Part shown: positions 63,670-64,000 of the stretch, piece by piece | Position numbering within the stretch: the stretch's first letter is position 1 | Layout: the number at the start of each line of letters is the position of its first letter | Assembly (NCBI RefSeq): GCF_014698735.1 | Contig: NZ_JACJTQ010000015.1 | Span: forward strand, 61,711 to 125,710 | Reading direction: 5' to 3' | Length of the DNA: 64,000 bases | From: Anabaena catenula FACHB-362 | Lineage (GTDB): Bacteria; Cyanobacteriota; Cyanobacteriia; Cyanobacteriales; Nostocaceae | The notes under the pieces: model-generated | What the model was told of the DNA's origin: nothing | Database searches by the model: none | Seen by the model: only the letters and a program-made list of their open reading frames with translations | Position numbers and translations under genes: made by a program

Positions 63670-63786
63670 ATGGCACAAATCGTCAACTCACAATTTAAAA
63701 TCCTCAAGCCTCTGACTGTATACATAGGGACAATCCAAAATTACATAGACTGGCTTTATTTACACAATAAGGAGTGCATACTATGA
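63670..63786 (+). CDS. Tiny ORF, possibly translated (38 residues)
   Basis: Encodes MAQIVNSQFKILKPLTVYIG followed by TIQNYIDWLYLHNKECIL. No recognised family, and the ribosome-binding site is weak (TTGGA close to the ATG). It deserves mention because its stop codon overlaps the next small ORF's start in an ATGA arrangement typical of translational coupling. It could equally be chance. Confidence 0.25.
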   Translation: MAQIVNSQFKILKPLTVYIGTIQNYIDWLYLHNKECIL

Positions 63787-63860
63787 GCCAAAATCTTGCT
63801 GAATATAATAGGCAAATCACTGACGGGGGGACGAAATCAGCTACAAGACAGACTCTATAA
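63783..63860 (+). CDS. Tiny ORF with good ribosome-binding site (25 residues)
   Basis: AATAAGGAGTGCATACT places GGAG 8 bases before the ATG. The peptide is MSQNLAEYNRQITDGGTKSA plus TRQTL. No known family recognised; not PatS-like (no RGSGR). It may be a leader peptide or a truncated gene. The remaining 140 bases to the window end contain nothing I can annotate. Confidence 0.3.
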   Translation: MSQNLAEYNRQITDGGTKSATRQTL

Positions 63861-64000
63861 GCCTCATAGCTCTTAGACCTTGTTGATAATACGTACACTT
63901 ATTGCGATTTAATCTTATTAATTCTGTAACCAAATCCATACAAATCTCCTTAAAATTGACCCAAGTTTGACCATATAATCCGATATAAAAACTACTATGT

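Noticed and set aside
63704..63898. Minus-strand 64-codon open frame near the window end
   Set aside because: No ribosome-binding site; it overlaps the better-supported small ORFs on the plus strand.

Overview
The window is chromosomal DNA of a filamentous, probably heterocyst-forming cyanobacterium (Nostocales: Nostoc/Anabaena-like). The evidence is the rbcL-rbcX-rbcS order with a nearby Rubisco activase carrying a C-terminal small-subunit-like domain, many HIP1 octamers (GCGATCGC), cyanobacteria-specific families (Ycf35, DUF3038/DUF4335, DUF3082, DUF2997), and many short tandemly repeated (STRR) heptamer-type spacers. There is no phage, transposase, CRISPR array, rRNA or recognisable tRNA.

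Layout. 1-3.8 kb: end of ccs1, a small kinase-like gene, a HicB remnant, queF, two cyanobacterial hypotheticals, the SRP RNA and a YciI protein. 4.2-10.5 kb: a lysozyme, Rubisco activase, an AT-rich trio (GNAT, membrane protein, SGNH hydrolase) and the rbcLXS operon with a clear terminator. 11.5-15.5 kb: a decomposed STAND/WD40 locus, with a nonsense-mutated N-terminal remnant, a winged-helix fragment, an intact WD40 gene and a separate STAND NTPase. 15.8-31.5 kb: beta-propeller protein, panB, Uma2-type protein, serA, prmA, thioredoxin, fabG, a MerR regulator with a DUF4386 protein, mutS2 (with an in-frame STRR insertion), DUF3038/DUF4335 and YiaA. 31.5-43 kb: DUF2997-ycf35-ferredoxin operon, hydrolase/DUF2809 pair, a NYN/OST-HTH protein, SDR, HPPD, HAD phosphatase, a His-rich double-glycine bacteriocin-type precursor, a FAS1 protein and a ketopantoate reductase. 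43.4-56.3 kb: a 1.8k-residue kinase/ATPase/GAF/histidine-kinase protein followed by a three-gene set of large GTPase, giant Hsp70/actin-like ATPase and an unknown protein. 56.4-62.1 kb: rsmA, ispE, DUF3082 and a two-component pair. 62.1-64 kb: mostly non-coding, ending in two tiny possibly coupled ORFs.

Most of the window is housekeeping and photosynthetic metabolism: CO2 fixation (rbcLXS, rca), queuosine, pantothenate (panB and a panE-like gene), serine, fatty acids, isoprenoids, tocopherol/plastoquinone (hppD) and ribosome modification. The best candidates for something under-described are the GTPase/Hsp70-like/unknown operon at 48,990-56,275, the split STAND/WD40 locus at 11,490-15,472, and the orphan His-rich peptide at 40,696. 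All functional statements come from reading motifs by eye; no database search was run.
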